A stretch of 63,210 nucleotides of DNA from Burkholderia cepacia. Its GTDB lineage: Bacteria; Pseudomonadota; Gammaproteobacteria; Burkholderiales; Burkholderiaceae. The position numbers and the translations under genes are program-made. Positions 1 to 7,156 of the stretch are shown piece by piece; the first letter of the stretch is position 1; each line of letters opens with the position of its first letter. Location of the stretch: contig NZ_LDWR01000073.1 in assembly GCF_001039005.1 (NCBI RefSeq), positions 1-63,210 of the forward strand. Direction: 5' to 3'. The notes beneath the pieces were generated by a model, which saw only the letters and a program-made list of their open reading frames with translations, had not been told where the DNA came from and searched no databases.

Positions 1-2
1 GC

Positions 3-395
3 TACGGCAGCTTCGCGCTGTCCGCGATGGTGTCGGTCGCGTACCTGATGAAGGAGCGCGGCATGCTCGCCGATCGCCTGCCGACCCTCGAGGTGCTCGA
101 CGACGTGATGTACAAGTCGATCGCGGTCGGTTTCGCGTTCTTCACGATCGCGACGATTCTCGGCGCGCTGTGGGCGGCCGAGGCATGGGGCGGTTACTGG
201 AGCTGGGACCCGAAGGAAACCTGGGCGCTGATCGTGTGGCTGAACTACGCGGCGTGGCTGCACATGCGGCTGATGAAGGGCCTGCGCGGCGCGGTTGCCG
301 CGTGGTGGGCACTGACCGGCCTGCTCGTGACGACGTTCGCGTTCCTCGGCGTCAACATGTTCCTGTCCGGGCTGCACAGCTACGGGAAACTTTGA
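3..395 (+). CDS. ccsB: Cytochrome c biogenesis protein CcsB/CcsA (ResC) family, 3' part
   Basis: C-terminal part of the heme-handling membrane protein of system II cytochrome c maturation, which works with a ResB partner to deliver heme to apocytochromes outside the inner membrane. The gene is cut by the window edge; the frame is open from base 3. The tryptophan-rich WGGYWSWDPKE heme-binding signature is visible (about bases 186-218), flanked by hydrophobic membrane segments, and the protein ends in a last hydrophobic helix and the tail SGLHSYGKL. The same family is named CcsA, CcsB or ResC in different organisms, so the symbol is a convention. The stop codon is at 393-395 and the downstream gene has its own promoter-like region. 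Confidence 0.93.
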   Translation, partial: YGSFALSAMVSVAYLMKERGMLADRLPTLEVLDDVMYKSIAVGFAFFTIATILGALWAAEAWGGYWSWDPKETWALIVWLNYAAWLHMRLMKGLRGAVAAWWALTGLLVTTFAFLGVNMFLSGLHSYGKL

Positions 396-423
396 TGCGC
401 ACGCATGATGTCCTACCGCTTTC

Positions 424-491
424 TACCCATGTATTTCGGTGGGTATTCCCACTTCAAGCGGGGTGCGCGCCGAACAAGAATGTCATCAGCG
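424..491 (+). promoter_or_regulatory. Promoter region of the DUF1269-like gene with TACCC/GGGTA dyad
   Basis: TACCCA at 424-429 and TGGGTA at 440-445 form an inverted repeat with a 10-bp spacer. Then ACTTC (451-455) and GAACAAGAATG (472-482) follow, the latter holding a -10-like AAGAAT about 50 bp before the ATG at 531. The same TACCCATGT, ACTTC and GAACAAGAATG blocks occur at identical spacing upstream of gspG (6508-6575): by eye 46 of 69 positions match without gaps. The shared spacing is observed; function as an activator site plus promoter is inferred. Confidence 0.6.
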
Positions 492-530
492 GGGCCAATG
501 CATGCCTGACTTGAGATGGGGGGAGTCACC

Positions 531-1040
531 ATGAGACGCATTTATTTTCTGTTGCCGACGCCGCAAAGCGCGCTGTCGATCGTCGACGAGTTGCTGTTGC
601 TGCGTATCGAGTGGCGGCATATTCATTTCATCGCGAATCACGGCGTCGTGCGCGATGGTTTGCAGGAGGCCACGCTGACGCAGCGCAGCGACTTGCTGCC
701 GTCGCTTGCACGCGGCACGATGGTCGGTTGCGCGACCGGGGTGCTGCTGGGGCTGATCGCGCTGGTGTTCCCGCCCGCGGGCTTGCCGATCGCCGGTGGC
801 GCGTTCGTGACGATCACGTTGTCCGGCGCCGGCTTCGGTGCCTGGGCGGCGTCGATGATCGGCGTCAACGTGCCGAGTACACGCCTGAGGCGTTTCGAGG
901 AAGGCATCGAGCGCGGCGAGCTGCTGTTGATCGTCGACGTTCCGAAGGACCGGGTCCACGAGATCGAGCACCTGATCACGCTTCACCACGCGGACGCGCA
1001 TCTCGAAGGCGAAGATCCGACCGTTCCCGCGTTTCCCTGA
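531..1040 (+). CDS. DUF1269-like membrane protein
   Basis: 169-residue protein with a soluble N-terminal part, two closely spaced glycine/alanine-rich hydrophobic segments (roughly residues 55-110) and a charged C-terminal part rich in E, D and H. The overall pattern resembles DUF1269 proteins, small inner-membrane proteins of unknown role. ATG 531 is preferred because a GGGGGGAG ribosome-binding site lies 5-12 bases upstream; an in-frame ATG at 516 lies before that site and is less likely. The gene stands alone between the ccsB end and a convergent lytic transglycosylase gene. Its promoter region matches that of the downstream secretion operon, so it may belong to the same regulon. No biochemical function can be assigned. 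Confidence 0.8.
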   Translation: MRRIYFLLPTPQSALSIVDELLLLRIEWRHIHFIANHGVVRDGLQEATLTQRSDLLPSLARGTMVGCATGVLLGLIALVFPPAGLPIAGGAFVTITLSGAGFGAWAASMIGVNVPSTRLRRFEEGIERGELLLIVDVPKDRVHEIEHLITLHHADAHLEGEDPTVPAFP

Positions 1041-1071
1041 ACCGTCGGCCGGCCGGAGTGGGTCGGCACAT

Positions 1072-1107
1072 GTTGCCGGGCATCGCGGCAGCGCGATATC
1101 CGGCAAC
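1072..1107. other. Intergenic hairpin between convergent genes
   Basis: GTTGCCGG (1072-1079) pairs with CCGGCAAC (1100-1107), and inside it ATCGCG pairs with CGCGAT around a four-base loop, with a 2x2 internal mismatch. It lies between two convergent genes (stops at 1040 and 1174). No T-run follows on either strand, so it may be a transcript 3'-end stabiliser rather than a classical terminator. Confidence 0.45.
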
Positions 1108-1173
1108 GCGTTCGTCTGTGCGCACGGACTGCGGCGCCGCGGCGCGGATTGCCGGAAACATCAGCCGGACACA

Positions 1174-1803
1174 TCAACTCGAATCGAGGAGCCGCTTGTA
1201 GCGCGCGAGCACGCGCGGGACATACACGCGCGTTTGCGGCGAGGACGGAATGCGATAGCCGGCGCGAATCACGGCATTTTCTCCGGCATTGTAGGCGGCC
1301 AGCGTGAGTTCGACGTTGTCCTTGAACATGTCGAGCAGAAAGCGCAGATAGCGCGCGCCGGCCAGCACGTTGTCGCGCGGATTGAACATGTCTCCGCTCG
1401 AAAAACGCCGCGCGGTGTCGGGCATCAACTGCATGAGCCCTTGCGCGCCCTTGTCCGAGACCGCCTTCGGGTTGTATCCCGATTCGACGTCGATCACCGC
1501 GCGCAACAGTTCGGGTGGTACGCGAAACGCGCGGCTCGCTTCCTCGATCACGTCGGCGAACGAGGGCAGCGCGCCGCCGGCCAGCTTCGATGCGGCGTGC
1601 TTCATGTCGGGTGGGGCGGGCGCGTTGCTCGCGACGATCACCTTCAGGCCGGCCGTGCCGAGTTCGTTGGTGAGGATGATCGCCCCATTGCTGGTCACCG
1701 TGCCGAATATCTGCGCGTTCGCGGCGCACGACCACGCCGAGCCGAGTGCCACGCATGCGGCAGCGATCACGATTCCCAATCCGGATAAAGGTCGGCGGTG
1801 CAT
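1174..1803 (-). CDS. Lytic transglycosylase, SLT (GH23) domain
   Basis: 209-residue exported murein lytic transglycosylase. It cleaves the MurNAc-GlcNAc bond of peptidoglycan with formation of 1,6-anhydroMurNAc. A signal peptide ends near the Ala-Asn-Ala of about residue 30. The SLT domain carries the catalytic glutamate in the VESGYNPKAVS segment, followed by GAQGLMQLMP and, near the C terminus, the AAYNAGENAV block typical of the fold. ATG 1803 is chosen because GGAG lies 8-12 bases upstream and the signal sequence starts directly there; an upstream in-frame start lacks this. Small transglycosylases like this often sit beside envelope-spanning machines, and the secretion operon starts about 5 kb away, but a role there is only inferred. 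Confidence 0.9.
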   Translation of the reverse strand: MHRRPLSGLGIVIAAACVALGSAWSCAANAQIFGTVTSNGAIILTNELGTAGLKVIVASNAPAPPDMKHAASKLAGGALPSFADVIEEASRAFRVPPELLRAVIDVESGYNPKAVSDKGAQGLMQLMPDTARRFSSGDMFNPRDNVLAGARYLRFLLDMFKDNVELTLAAYNAGENAVIRAGYRIPSSPQTRVYVPRVLARYKRLLDSS

Positions 1804-1878
1804 CTTCCAGGTCTCCTGCACCTGGATTGTCGGCGACGGGAAATCGGACCGGCAATGGGGCACCTCCCTACACTTCGA

Positions 1879-1960
1879 GGCCAAAACGGCGGCCAAAACG
1901 GCGGCCGCAAAAAACGGTGCAAAGTTGTTACTCCCGTAACGGCGGGTAACGGGCGGTAAC
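1879..1960 (-). promoter_or_regulatory. Tandem repeat array upstream of the lytic transglycosylase gene
   Basis: Two repeat types lie 75-157 bp upstream of the transglycosylase start. GGCCAAAACGGC occurs twice in tandem (1879-1890, 1891-1902) and a degenerate third copy follows. Then CTCCCGTAAC, GGCGGGTAAC and GGGCGGTAAC occupy 1931-1960 with an exact 10-bp period, so GTAAC lies on the same helix face three times; an inverted GTTA precedes at 1927. Helically phased repeats are typical of cooperative regulator binding; the regulator is unknown. Confidence 0.5.
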
Positions 1961-2021
1961 CGGAGAAGATTAACAATCCTTACTACGTGCCGTTGGTTTT
2001 TTCTCGATTTGGCGTAGTCGC

Positions 2022-2068
2022 GGCGGGAATGTTTTCATTCATGTTGAAACGCGAGTGACATTCCCGCC
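2022..2068. promoter_or_regulatory. 10-bp perfect inverted repeat in a 552-bp intergenic region
   Basis: GGCGGGAATG (2022-2031) and CATTCCCGCC (2059-2068) are perfect inverted copies 27 bp apart, in the gap between the divergent transglycosylase and response-regulator genes. The loop is AT-rich. It could be a regulator operator or a transcript hairpin. Apart from the tandem repeats at 1879-1960, I see nothing else supportable between 1804 and 2355; short frames there have no ribosome-binding site or family resemblance. Confidence 0.4.
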
Positions 2069-2355
2069 ATCGGTATTCACACTGACGCGCTGAAAAACAT
2101 GAAATCGATACAGTTCTGAAACATTTCCGGAGGGCGGCGAGGATGCGCCGCGGACAGGCGGAATCCGGATCGCCGCCGCCGCAGGCTGGTGGCGCGATGG
2201 CGCGATCCTTGCTGTAGCGACACGCATGGCTGTTGGTTGTCACGAAATTCAATCATCAATTCGGGCAGGGGAAACCACGCAGCGAGCGTTTCCGGAACTG
2301 CGCAGGATGTGTCGGTGCGACACGCCGCGCAGGAATGGAGGAACGGGGGATCGTC

Positions 2356-3141
2356 GTGAATACCAAATGTCGCGTTGTAATTGCAGAGGACCATGACCTG
2401 CTGAGAAATGGCCTGCGGTCGATGCTGTGCGCGCAAGGCGACTATGACGTCGTCGGCGAGGCACGGGACGGCAAGGAGGCGTGTCATCAGGCATTGGCGC
2501 TGGCTCCCGATCTGATCCTGATGGATCTGTCGATGCGCGGGATGAACGGCATCGATGCGAGCGCAACGATCAAGCGGCGCACGCCGACGGTCCGGATCAT
2601 CGCGCTCACGGTTCACCAGAGCGAGGAGTACGTGCGGGAGGCGCTGCGGGCGGGGGTCGACGGTTACGTGCTCAAGGACGTTTCGTTCGACGAATTGCTC
2701 CTCGCGATGCGCATGGTCAGGCAGGGGAAGAAGCATCTGAGCGCGGACGTGTACGGCTACATGGTCGACTCGTTTGTGACCGGCCGCGAAATGCCTGCGC
2801 CGCGAAAGGCCTGGGACATCCTCACCGCGCGCGAGCGTAGTGTGCTGAAGCTGATTGCCGAAGGGCGCACCAACCGACAGGTCGGCCAATACCTGAATCT
2901 GAGCCCGAAGACGATCGAGAAGTATCGGGCGAGCATGATGCACAAGCTCCATCTCGCGAACGTGACGGAACTGGTGCTGGTCGCGATGAGCATGGGCTTG
3001 TTGACCTCGCTCGCGGCGAAGTGCGCGGAGCCGGATGCGGACGACGTGCCGACTCAATCGATCGACGACGTCGGGGCCCCGGAAGACGCCGGCGCGCATG
3101 CGAGACTGGACGATTATCCGCTCGGCGGCATGAAGGATTGA
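2356..3141 (+). CDS. NarL/FixJ-type response regulator (first paralogue)
   Basis: Two-component response regulator of 261 residues. The receiver domain occupies residues 5-120, with acidic pocket E11-D12, phospho-acceptor D57 in LILMDLSM, and the conserved T and K positions (IALTVH, YVLKD). A LuxR-type helix-turn-helix follows (about 155-215, LTARERSVLKLIAEG then SPKTIEKYRASMMHKL). An acidic C-terminal extension of about 40 residues is absent from the paralogue at 5795. GTG 2356 is preferred because GGGGGA lies 6 bases upstream and the paralogue starts at the same place; ATG 2335 is the alternative. It is convergent with the histidine kinase gene, its probable partner. Confidence 0.88.
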   Translation: MNTKCRVVIAEDHDLLRNGLRSMLCAQGDYDVVGEARDGKEACHQALALAPDLILMDLSMRGMNGIDASATIKRRTPTVRIIALTVHQSEEYVREALRAGVDGYVLKDVSFDELLLAMRMVRQGKKHLSADVYGYMVDSFVTGREMPAPRKAWDILTARERSVLKLIAEGRTNRQVGQYLNLSPKTIEKYRASMMHKLHLANVTELVLVAMSMGLLTSLAAKCAEPDADDVPTQSIDDVGAPEDAGAHARLDDYPLGGMKD

Positions 3142-3204
3142 CCGCGGGATTAACCGCGCGATTGACGGCGGGGTTGACTGCTTGACCGACTGCGATCGCG
3201 CACG

Positions 3205-4338
3205 TCAGCAGGCCCAGCTTGCCGAGATGAGCGTGCCCGTGGCGGCCGACGACTGGATCGAGAACGTGCCGCCGTGCGACTCGACGCGGTGCTGCATGCC
3301 GATCAGGCCGAGCCCGTCCGTGTGCGCGTCTTCCGTCGTCAGCGTGCGATGCTCGTAGCCGATGCCGTTGTCGCGAATCGTCAGCAGCAGGCCGTCGGCG
3401 TCGTGGCGCAAGCCGAGTGAAATCTTGGTGGCCTCCGCATGCTTGACGATGTTGTTGAGCGCCTCCTGCGCGACCCTGAACATGTCCGCCTTCAGATGGT
3501 CGGGTATGTCGTCGTCGTCGACATCGCAATTGAACTCGACCGTCAGCGTGTTCACGTCACGCTCGATGCGCCGGCACAGCGAAGCGAGGGCTGCCGACAG
3601 GCCGAGCTTGTCGAGCATCGGCGGCCGCAATTCACCGCATATCTGCCGTACTTCGCCGATCGTTTCGCGGATCCGGAGCACCGTCGAATCGAGCAGATTC
3701 GCCGCCTCGTCGATTTCGCCGCGACGAATGCGCATCAGCGCGTCTTCATTCATCAGCTTGATGAGCGTCAACGCCTGACCGAGCCCATCGTGCAATTCCG
3801 CGGCAAGCCGGTAGCGCTCCTTCTGCTGGCCCATCAGCAGATAGGCGTGGCGGGCAGGCGCGCCCGCGTAGTGCTCCGCGGCTGCATCGCGCGGCTCGGG
3901 CTCGAGGGCCGGCGGTTCCTCGAACAGCGTCAGCAACAGGCGCTCGCTGGTTGTCGTGGCGGGAAGCGCTTGCTGGTGCACCATGAACTGCGCGGGATGG
4001 CCGGTTCGACCGCTGAGCATCGTGGTGAACGAATGACAGGGAAGGGCGGCGCCTCTGGACAATTCGTCTGCCAATTCGGCGTGGGCATCGTCGAGCGCCA
4101 TGTCGGACAGATGCTTGCCGACGAGCTCGGCGCTCGAATAGCCGAACAGCGCCGTGGCGCTGCGATTCGCCGAGACGAAGGTGCCGTCGGCCGTGAGAAT
4201 GGCAAGGGCGGCGCCGCGTGCATCGGTGACGATACCGTCGCCGCGATCGCCCGCGCGCACCGCACCGCGAAGCTTGCGCATCGCATCGATCAGATCGAGC
4301 AGCCTGATTTGTGGCCTGGCGGGCTGGCGTTCAATCAT
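3205..4338 (-). CDS. Soluble PAS-domain sensor histidine kinase, NarX/DegS-like HisKA_3 type
   Basis: 377-residue kinase with no membrane segment, so it probably senses a cytoplasmic signal. A PAS fold lies at about residues 40-140 (ADGTFVSANRSATALFGYSS). The HisKA_3 dimerisation/phospho-acceptor motif ELHDGLGQ has H183. The HATPase_c domain has the N-box region (EALNNIVKHA) and G-boxes DNGIGY and DGLGLIGMQHR. This kinase class partners NarL-type regulators, and two such regulators flank it. ATG 4338 has GGGAG close upstream. A promoter with TAGAAT at 4385-4390 reads into it. The stop is 63 bp from the convergent regulator's stop. Confidence 0.9.
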   Translation of the reverse strand: MIERQPARPQIRLLDLIDAMRKLRGAVRAGDRGDGIVTDARGAALAILTADGTFVSANRSATALFGYSSAELVGKHLSDMALDDAHAELADELSRGAALPCHSFTTMLSGRTGHPAQFMVHQQALPATTTSERLLLTLFEEPPALEPEPRDAAAEHYAGAPARHAYLLMGQQKERYRLAAELHDGLGQALTLIKLMNEDALMRIRRGEIDEAANLLDSTVLRIRETIGEVRQICGELRPPMLDKLGLSAALASLCRRIERDVNTLTVEFNCDVDDDDIPDHLKADMFRVAQEALNNIVKHAEATKISLGLRHDADGLLLTIRDNGIGYEHRTLTTEDAHTDGLGLIGMQHRVESHGGTFSIQSSAATGTLISASWAC

Positions 4339-4384
4339 GGGAGCTCCCGATGCGCAGTTTTCAGGAAATCGTAAGATTGCGTCC

Positions 4385-4414
4385 ATTCTAGGACGCGACC
4401 GACGCACGCCGCAA
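4385..4414 (-). promoter_or_regulatory. Sigma-70-like promoter of the histidine kinase gene
   Basis: On the minus strand TTGCGG (4414-4409) and TAGAAT (4390-4385) are separated by 18 bp, about 47 bp before the kinase ATG. The -10 match is good and the -35 partial. Confidence 0.4.
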
Positions 4415-4484
4415 CAAGGGGAATGCGGGGGTGGAGCATGGGGACATCCCGGCACCCGCCAGCGGGTAATCCAGCAAGCGGACA

Positions 4485-4543
4485 TACCCTACCGGCCTTT
4501 GGGGGGCGTCATCCCATGACGCTCGGGACCGAATTCAAGACAC
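4485..4543 (+). promoter_or_regulatory. Putative promoter of the SCO gene, weaker copy of the TACCC architecture
   Basis: TACCC (4485-4489), a G-run at 4501-4506 and CAAGA (4536-4540) keep the relative positions seen at 424-491 and 6508-6575: TACCC to CAAGA is 51 bp in all three. The ACTTC block is missing, so this is a weaker match. The distance from TACCC to the start codon (116 bp) is close to the other two (107 and 111 bp). Confidence 0.4.
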
Positions 4544-4600
4544 TGCGCTGACGAGGCACGGAAACGGCCATTGTCTTGTTTATCGTCAGGGGAGGTCGGT

Positions 4601-5602
4601 ATGAAACGGATTGCCAGATCGACGATGGGGGCATTCGTGGTGGCGGGTGTCACGATCGCCGCGACCGCCGCGTGGTGCGCGCCCGTCGATAGCGTCGCCG
4701 AGGGCGTGGGCGAGAACGTCAGCGAGCACGTTGGCGAGCATTCCGCCGCGAGTGTCGATGAAAATGCGATGCCGACGATGCCGGATGCTGCCGCGAACGC
4801 TGACGACCACGCAATGCCGGGTGCCGCCGCGAGTGCCGGCGAGAACACGATGCCGGACACTGCCGCGAGCCCCGACGACCACGCGATGCCGGACGCCGTC
4901 GGGCACGTCATGGAGCACGACGCGCAGGGCGCCGCCGGGAGCGCGGTCAAGCAAGCTGATGAAAGCACAACCGAAAGCACGCCCGGAAAAACCGCGGAAA
5001 GCAGCACCGGGGACGCCGCCGGACCCGCCACGGAAAACGCGGCGCCAGCCACCGCCGGGACCGCACCCGAAGCAGCCGGCATGCACATGCATCACGTCGT
5101 GATGCCGGGCACGATGCACACGACGGCCCAATACACGCTGCCGTCGGTCGACCTCGTGCGCGACGACGGCAAGACCGTATCGCTGGTCAAGGAAGTGGAC
5201 GACGGCAGGCCGGTGATCCTGACGTTCATCTACACCACCTGCACGACCATCTGCCCGATGATCAGCCAGACGCTCGAGCGGCTGCAGGGCGAGCTGGGCT
5301 CCGACCGCGACAAGGTGCACATCGTGTCGATCTCGATCGATCCGGAGCAGGACACGCCGGAGCGGCTCAAGGCCTATGCCGCGCACTTCGAAGCCGGGCC
5401 CGAATGGCAGCACTACACGGGCACGGTCGAGGCGAGCATCGCGGCGCAGCGCGCGTTCAACGTCTTTCGCGGCGACAAGATGGCTCACACGCCGGTGACG
5501 TTCATGCGGGCCGCACCCGGCCAGCCGTGGCTGCGCATCGACGGCTTCGCGACGCCGACCGAACTGCTCGCGGCCTATCGCGACGTCGTCGCTTCCAACT
5601 AG
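4601..5602 (+). CDS. SCO1/SenC family copper chaperone with long low-complexity insert
   Basis: 333-residue exported protein. SCO proteins deliver copper to, or act as thiol-redox partner for, cytochrome oxidase and other cuproproteins. A signal peptide (residues 1 to about 28) precedes about 130 residues of A/D/E/H/M-rich sequence with degenerate units of the DDHAMPxAAASxxEN type. A stretch rich in His and Met follows (AGMHMHHVVMPGTMH), plausibly copper-binding. The thioredoxin-like SCO domain starts at about residue 175, with metal-binding CxxxC (TTCTTICPM) and the distal histidine in KMAHTPV. ATG 4601 has AGGGGAGG 6 bases upstream. Normal SCO proteins are about 200 residues, so the insert is the oddity. 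It lies between kinase and second regulator and carries a promoter resembling that of the secretion operon. Confidence 0.88.
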   Translation: MKRIARSTMGAFVVAGVTIAATAAWCAPVDSVAEGVGENVSEHVGEHSAASVDENAMPTMPDAAANADDHAMPGAAASAGENTMPDTAASPDDHAMPDAVGHVMEHDAQGAAGSAVKQADESTTESTPGKTAESSTGDAAGPATENAAPATAGTAPEAAGMHMHHVVMPGTMHTTAQYTLPSVDLVRDDGKTVSLVKEVDDGRPVILTFIYTTCTTICPMISQTLERLQGELGSDRDKVHIVSISIDPEQDTPERLKAYAAHFEAGPEWQHYTGTVEASIAAQRAFNVFRGDKMAHTPVTFMRAAPGQPWLRIDGFATPTELLAAYRDVVASN

Positions 5603-5604
5603 CG

Positions 5605-5763
5605 TAGTGTCCGGTGCTAAGCAGTGCTTATGTGCCAGCGGATTCGTGCTCGTGGCAAGGCGCGAACCGCAGCAATGCCCAGTGACATCGCGAGGATTTG
5701 CCACGCAGCCACGGGCGCGAAGGCGCAGCACATAAGTGCCGATTAGCGCCGAACGCTGCACTA
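5605..5763. repeat. Foldback (MITE-like) element with imperfect terminal inverted repeats
   Basis: The left arm (5605-5635, starting TAGTG and ending CTTATGTGC) and the right arm (5728-5763, starting GCACATAAG and ending CACTA) are inverted copies. The inner 26 positions match at about 20, including a perfect 9-bp core. A nested perfect pair, CGTGGCAA (5651-5658) and TTGCCACG (5698-5705), lies inside. The 159-bp unit has no coding capacity. It could be a small non-autonomous mobile element or a structured RNA in the leader of the second regulator. Confidence 0.5.
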
Positions 5764-5794
5764 GGTGCAACGCGTCCGTCAGGGAGCGTCGAAA

Positions 5795-6469
5795 TTGGAA
5801 AAGAAGCATCGCGTGCTGATCGTCGAGGATCAGCATCTGCTGCGGCTCGGTCTCAGCCACATGGTGTCCGAGCTGGACGACTACTGCATTGTCGGCGAGG
5901 CGAGCGGCGGGTTCGAGGCCTGCCGTCTCGCCGCGCAGACGCTGCCCGACCTGATCCTGATGGATCTGTCGATGCCGGGCGGCAGCGGCTTCGAAGCAAT
6001 TGCCGCGATCAAGCGCGATGCGCCGCGTACGCGGATCATCGTCCTCTCCGTCCATCGCAGCGAAGACAACGTCAGGGAGGCGTTCGCGTCCGGTGCGGAC
6101 GGCTACGTCGTCAAGGATTCGTCGTTCGCCGACCTGGTCCGCGAGATGCGCTTCGTGATGCAGGGCAAGTGCGTGATCAGCCTGGACGCGTATCGGGCCC
6201 GCGCCGGCCTGCAGGGGCTGCGCGAGGCGAGCGCTCACAAGGCGCGCCTGTGGAATGCGCTGACGACCCGCGAGCGCACGGTGCTGCGTCTCGTCGTCGA
6301 GGGGCACACGAGCCGGCAGGTCGGCGAGTGCCTGCAGCTCAGCCCGAAAACGGTGGAAAAGCATCGTGCGAACCTGATGCGCAAGCTCGGCATCGTGAAC
6401 CTGACCGGCCTCGTGCACTTCGCGATCGACATCGGCGTGCTCGCGCTGACCGACGACGACCGTGTGTGA
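5795..6469 (+). CDS. NarL/FixJ-type response regulator (second paralogue)
   Basis: 224-residue response regulator, colinear with the one at 2356. Its receiver has E11-D12, phospho-acceptor D57 in LILMDLSM and the lysine of YVVKD. The LuxR-type helix-turn-helix (about 160-215) reads LTTRERTVLRLVVEG then SPKTVEKHRANLMRKL. TTG 5795 is chosen because AGGGAG lies 9-14 bases upstream and it aligns with the paralogue's start; an upstream ATG at 5765 lacks such a site. It ends 149 bp before gspG, so it is the nearest regulator of the secretion operon. It lacks the acidic tail of the first regulator. Phosphorylation by the single nearby kinase is inferred. Confidence 0.88.
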   Translation: MEKKHRVLIVEDQHLLRLGLSHMVSELDDYCIVGEASGGFEACRLAAQTLPDLILMDLSMPGGSGFEAIAAIKRDAPRTRIIVLSVHRSEDNVREAFASGADGYVVKDSSFADLVREMRFVMQGKCVISLDAYRARAGLQGLREASAHKARLWNALTTRERTVLRLVVEGHTSRQVGECLQLSPKTVEKHRANLMRKLGIVNLTGLVHFAIDIGVLALTDDDRV

Positions 6470-6507
6470 AAACCCTCCATCGCGCCATGGCGCAACTGGG
6501 GGGGATC

Positions 6508-6575
6508 TACCCATGTCGATGGACGGCCCTCCCTACTTCTGACGCGTATCGCCCTGAACAAGAATGCAATCAACG
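6508..6575 (+). promoter_or_regulatory. Promoter region of the secretion operon
   Basis: TACCCATGT (6508-6516), ACTTC (6535-6539) and GAACAAGAATG (6556-6566) repeat, at identical spacing, the blocks found at 424-482 upstream of the DUF1269-like gene. The -10-like AAGAAT would put the transcript start near 6572, about 45 bp before the gspG start. The conserved blocks are observed; regulation by the adjacent NarL-type regulators is inferred. Confidence 0.6.
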
Positions 6576-6618
6576 GCTTCAGCGTTGCTGAAGCGGCAGG
6601 CGATACAGGGAGAAAGCC

Positions 6619-7101
6619 GTGCGCGACGAATTGTCCTCGATCCGGCCCGGCATGCCGGGGCTGCAGCGGCAGGGCGGCGGGCTCGCTCGCCGCATCCGTG
6701 CGAACCGCGGCTTCACGCTGCTCGAGCTGCTCGTCGTGATGGTCATCATCGGGTTGCTGGCGGGACTCGTCGCGCCACGGTATTTCGAACAGGTCGGCAA
6801 GTCGAACGTGAAGATCGCCCGCGCGCAGATCGTGTCGCTCGGCCAGGCCCTCGATCAGTACCGGCTCGACGTCGGTTTCTATCCGACGACCGAGGAAGGG
6901 CTGGATGCGCTCGTCAACAAGCCGCAGAGCGCGCCGCGGTGGAGCGGCCCGTATCTGCAGAAGGCTGTTCCGGTGGATCCGTGGGACCGTCCGTACCAGT
7001 ATCGCTCGCCCGGCGAGCACGGCGACTACGACCTGTATTCGCTCGGCAAGGATGGGCGCGGCGGCGGCACCGGCGAGAACGTGACGATCTCGTCGTGGTA
7101 G
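6619..7101 (+). CDS. gspG: Type II secretion major pseudopilin GspG-like
   Basis: 160-residue type II secretion pseudopilin that would form the retractable periplasmic pseudopilus. The prepilin peptidase site is RG|FTLLELLVVM, with glutamate at +5 of the mature protein and a hydrophobic N-terminal helix. The GspG C-terminal pattern of calcium-loop and glycine-rich residues follows (WSGPYL, PWDRPYQYRSPG, DLYSLGKDG). The leader before the cleavage site is long (about 29 residues) if GTG 6619 is used, which has AGGGAGAA just upstream; ATG 6652 would give a shorter leader. It is the first gene of the operon. No prepilin peptidase is encoded here, so one must come from elsewhere in the genome. Confidence 0.93.
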   Translation: MRDELSSIRPGMPGLQRQGGGLARRIRANRGFTLLELLVVMVIIGLLAGLVAPRYFEQVGKSNVKIARAQIVSLGQALDQYRLDVGFYPTTEEGLDALVNKPQSAPRWSGPYLQKAVPVDPWDRPYQYRSPGEHGDYDLYSLGKDGRGGGTGENVTISSW

Positions 7102-7156
7102 GGCGGCGCGGCCCGGCGGCCGTGCCTGTCGTGAGCAGTCAGCAAGGAGAGTCGAC

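Noticed and set aside
1983..2252. 89-codon minus-strand frame in the gap before the first response regulator
   Set aside because: Cys/Arg-rich product without start signal or family; the region looks regulatory.
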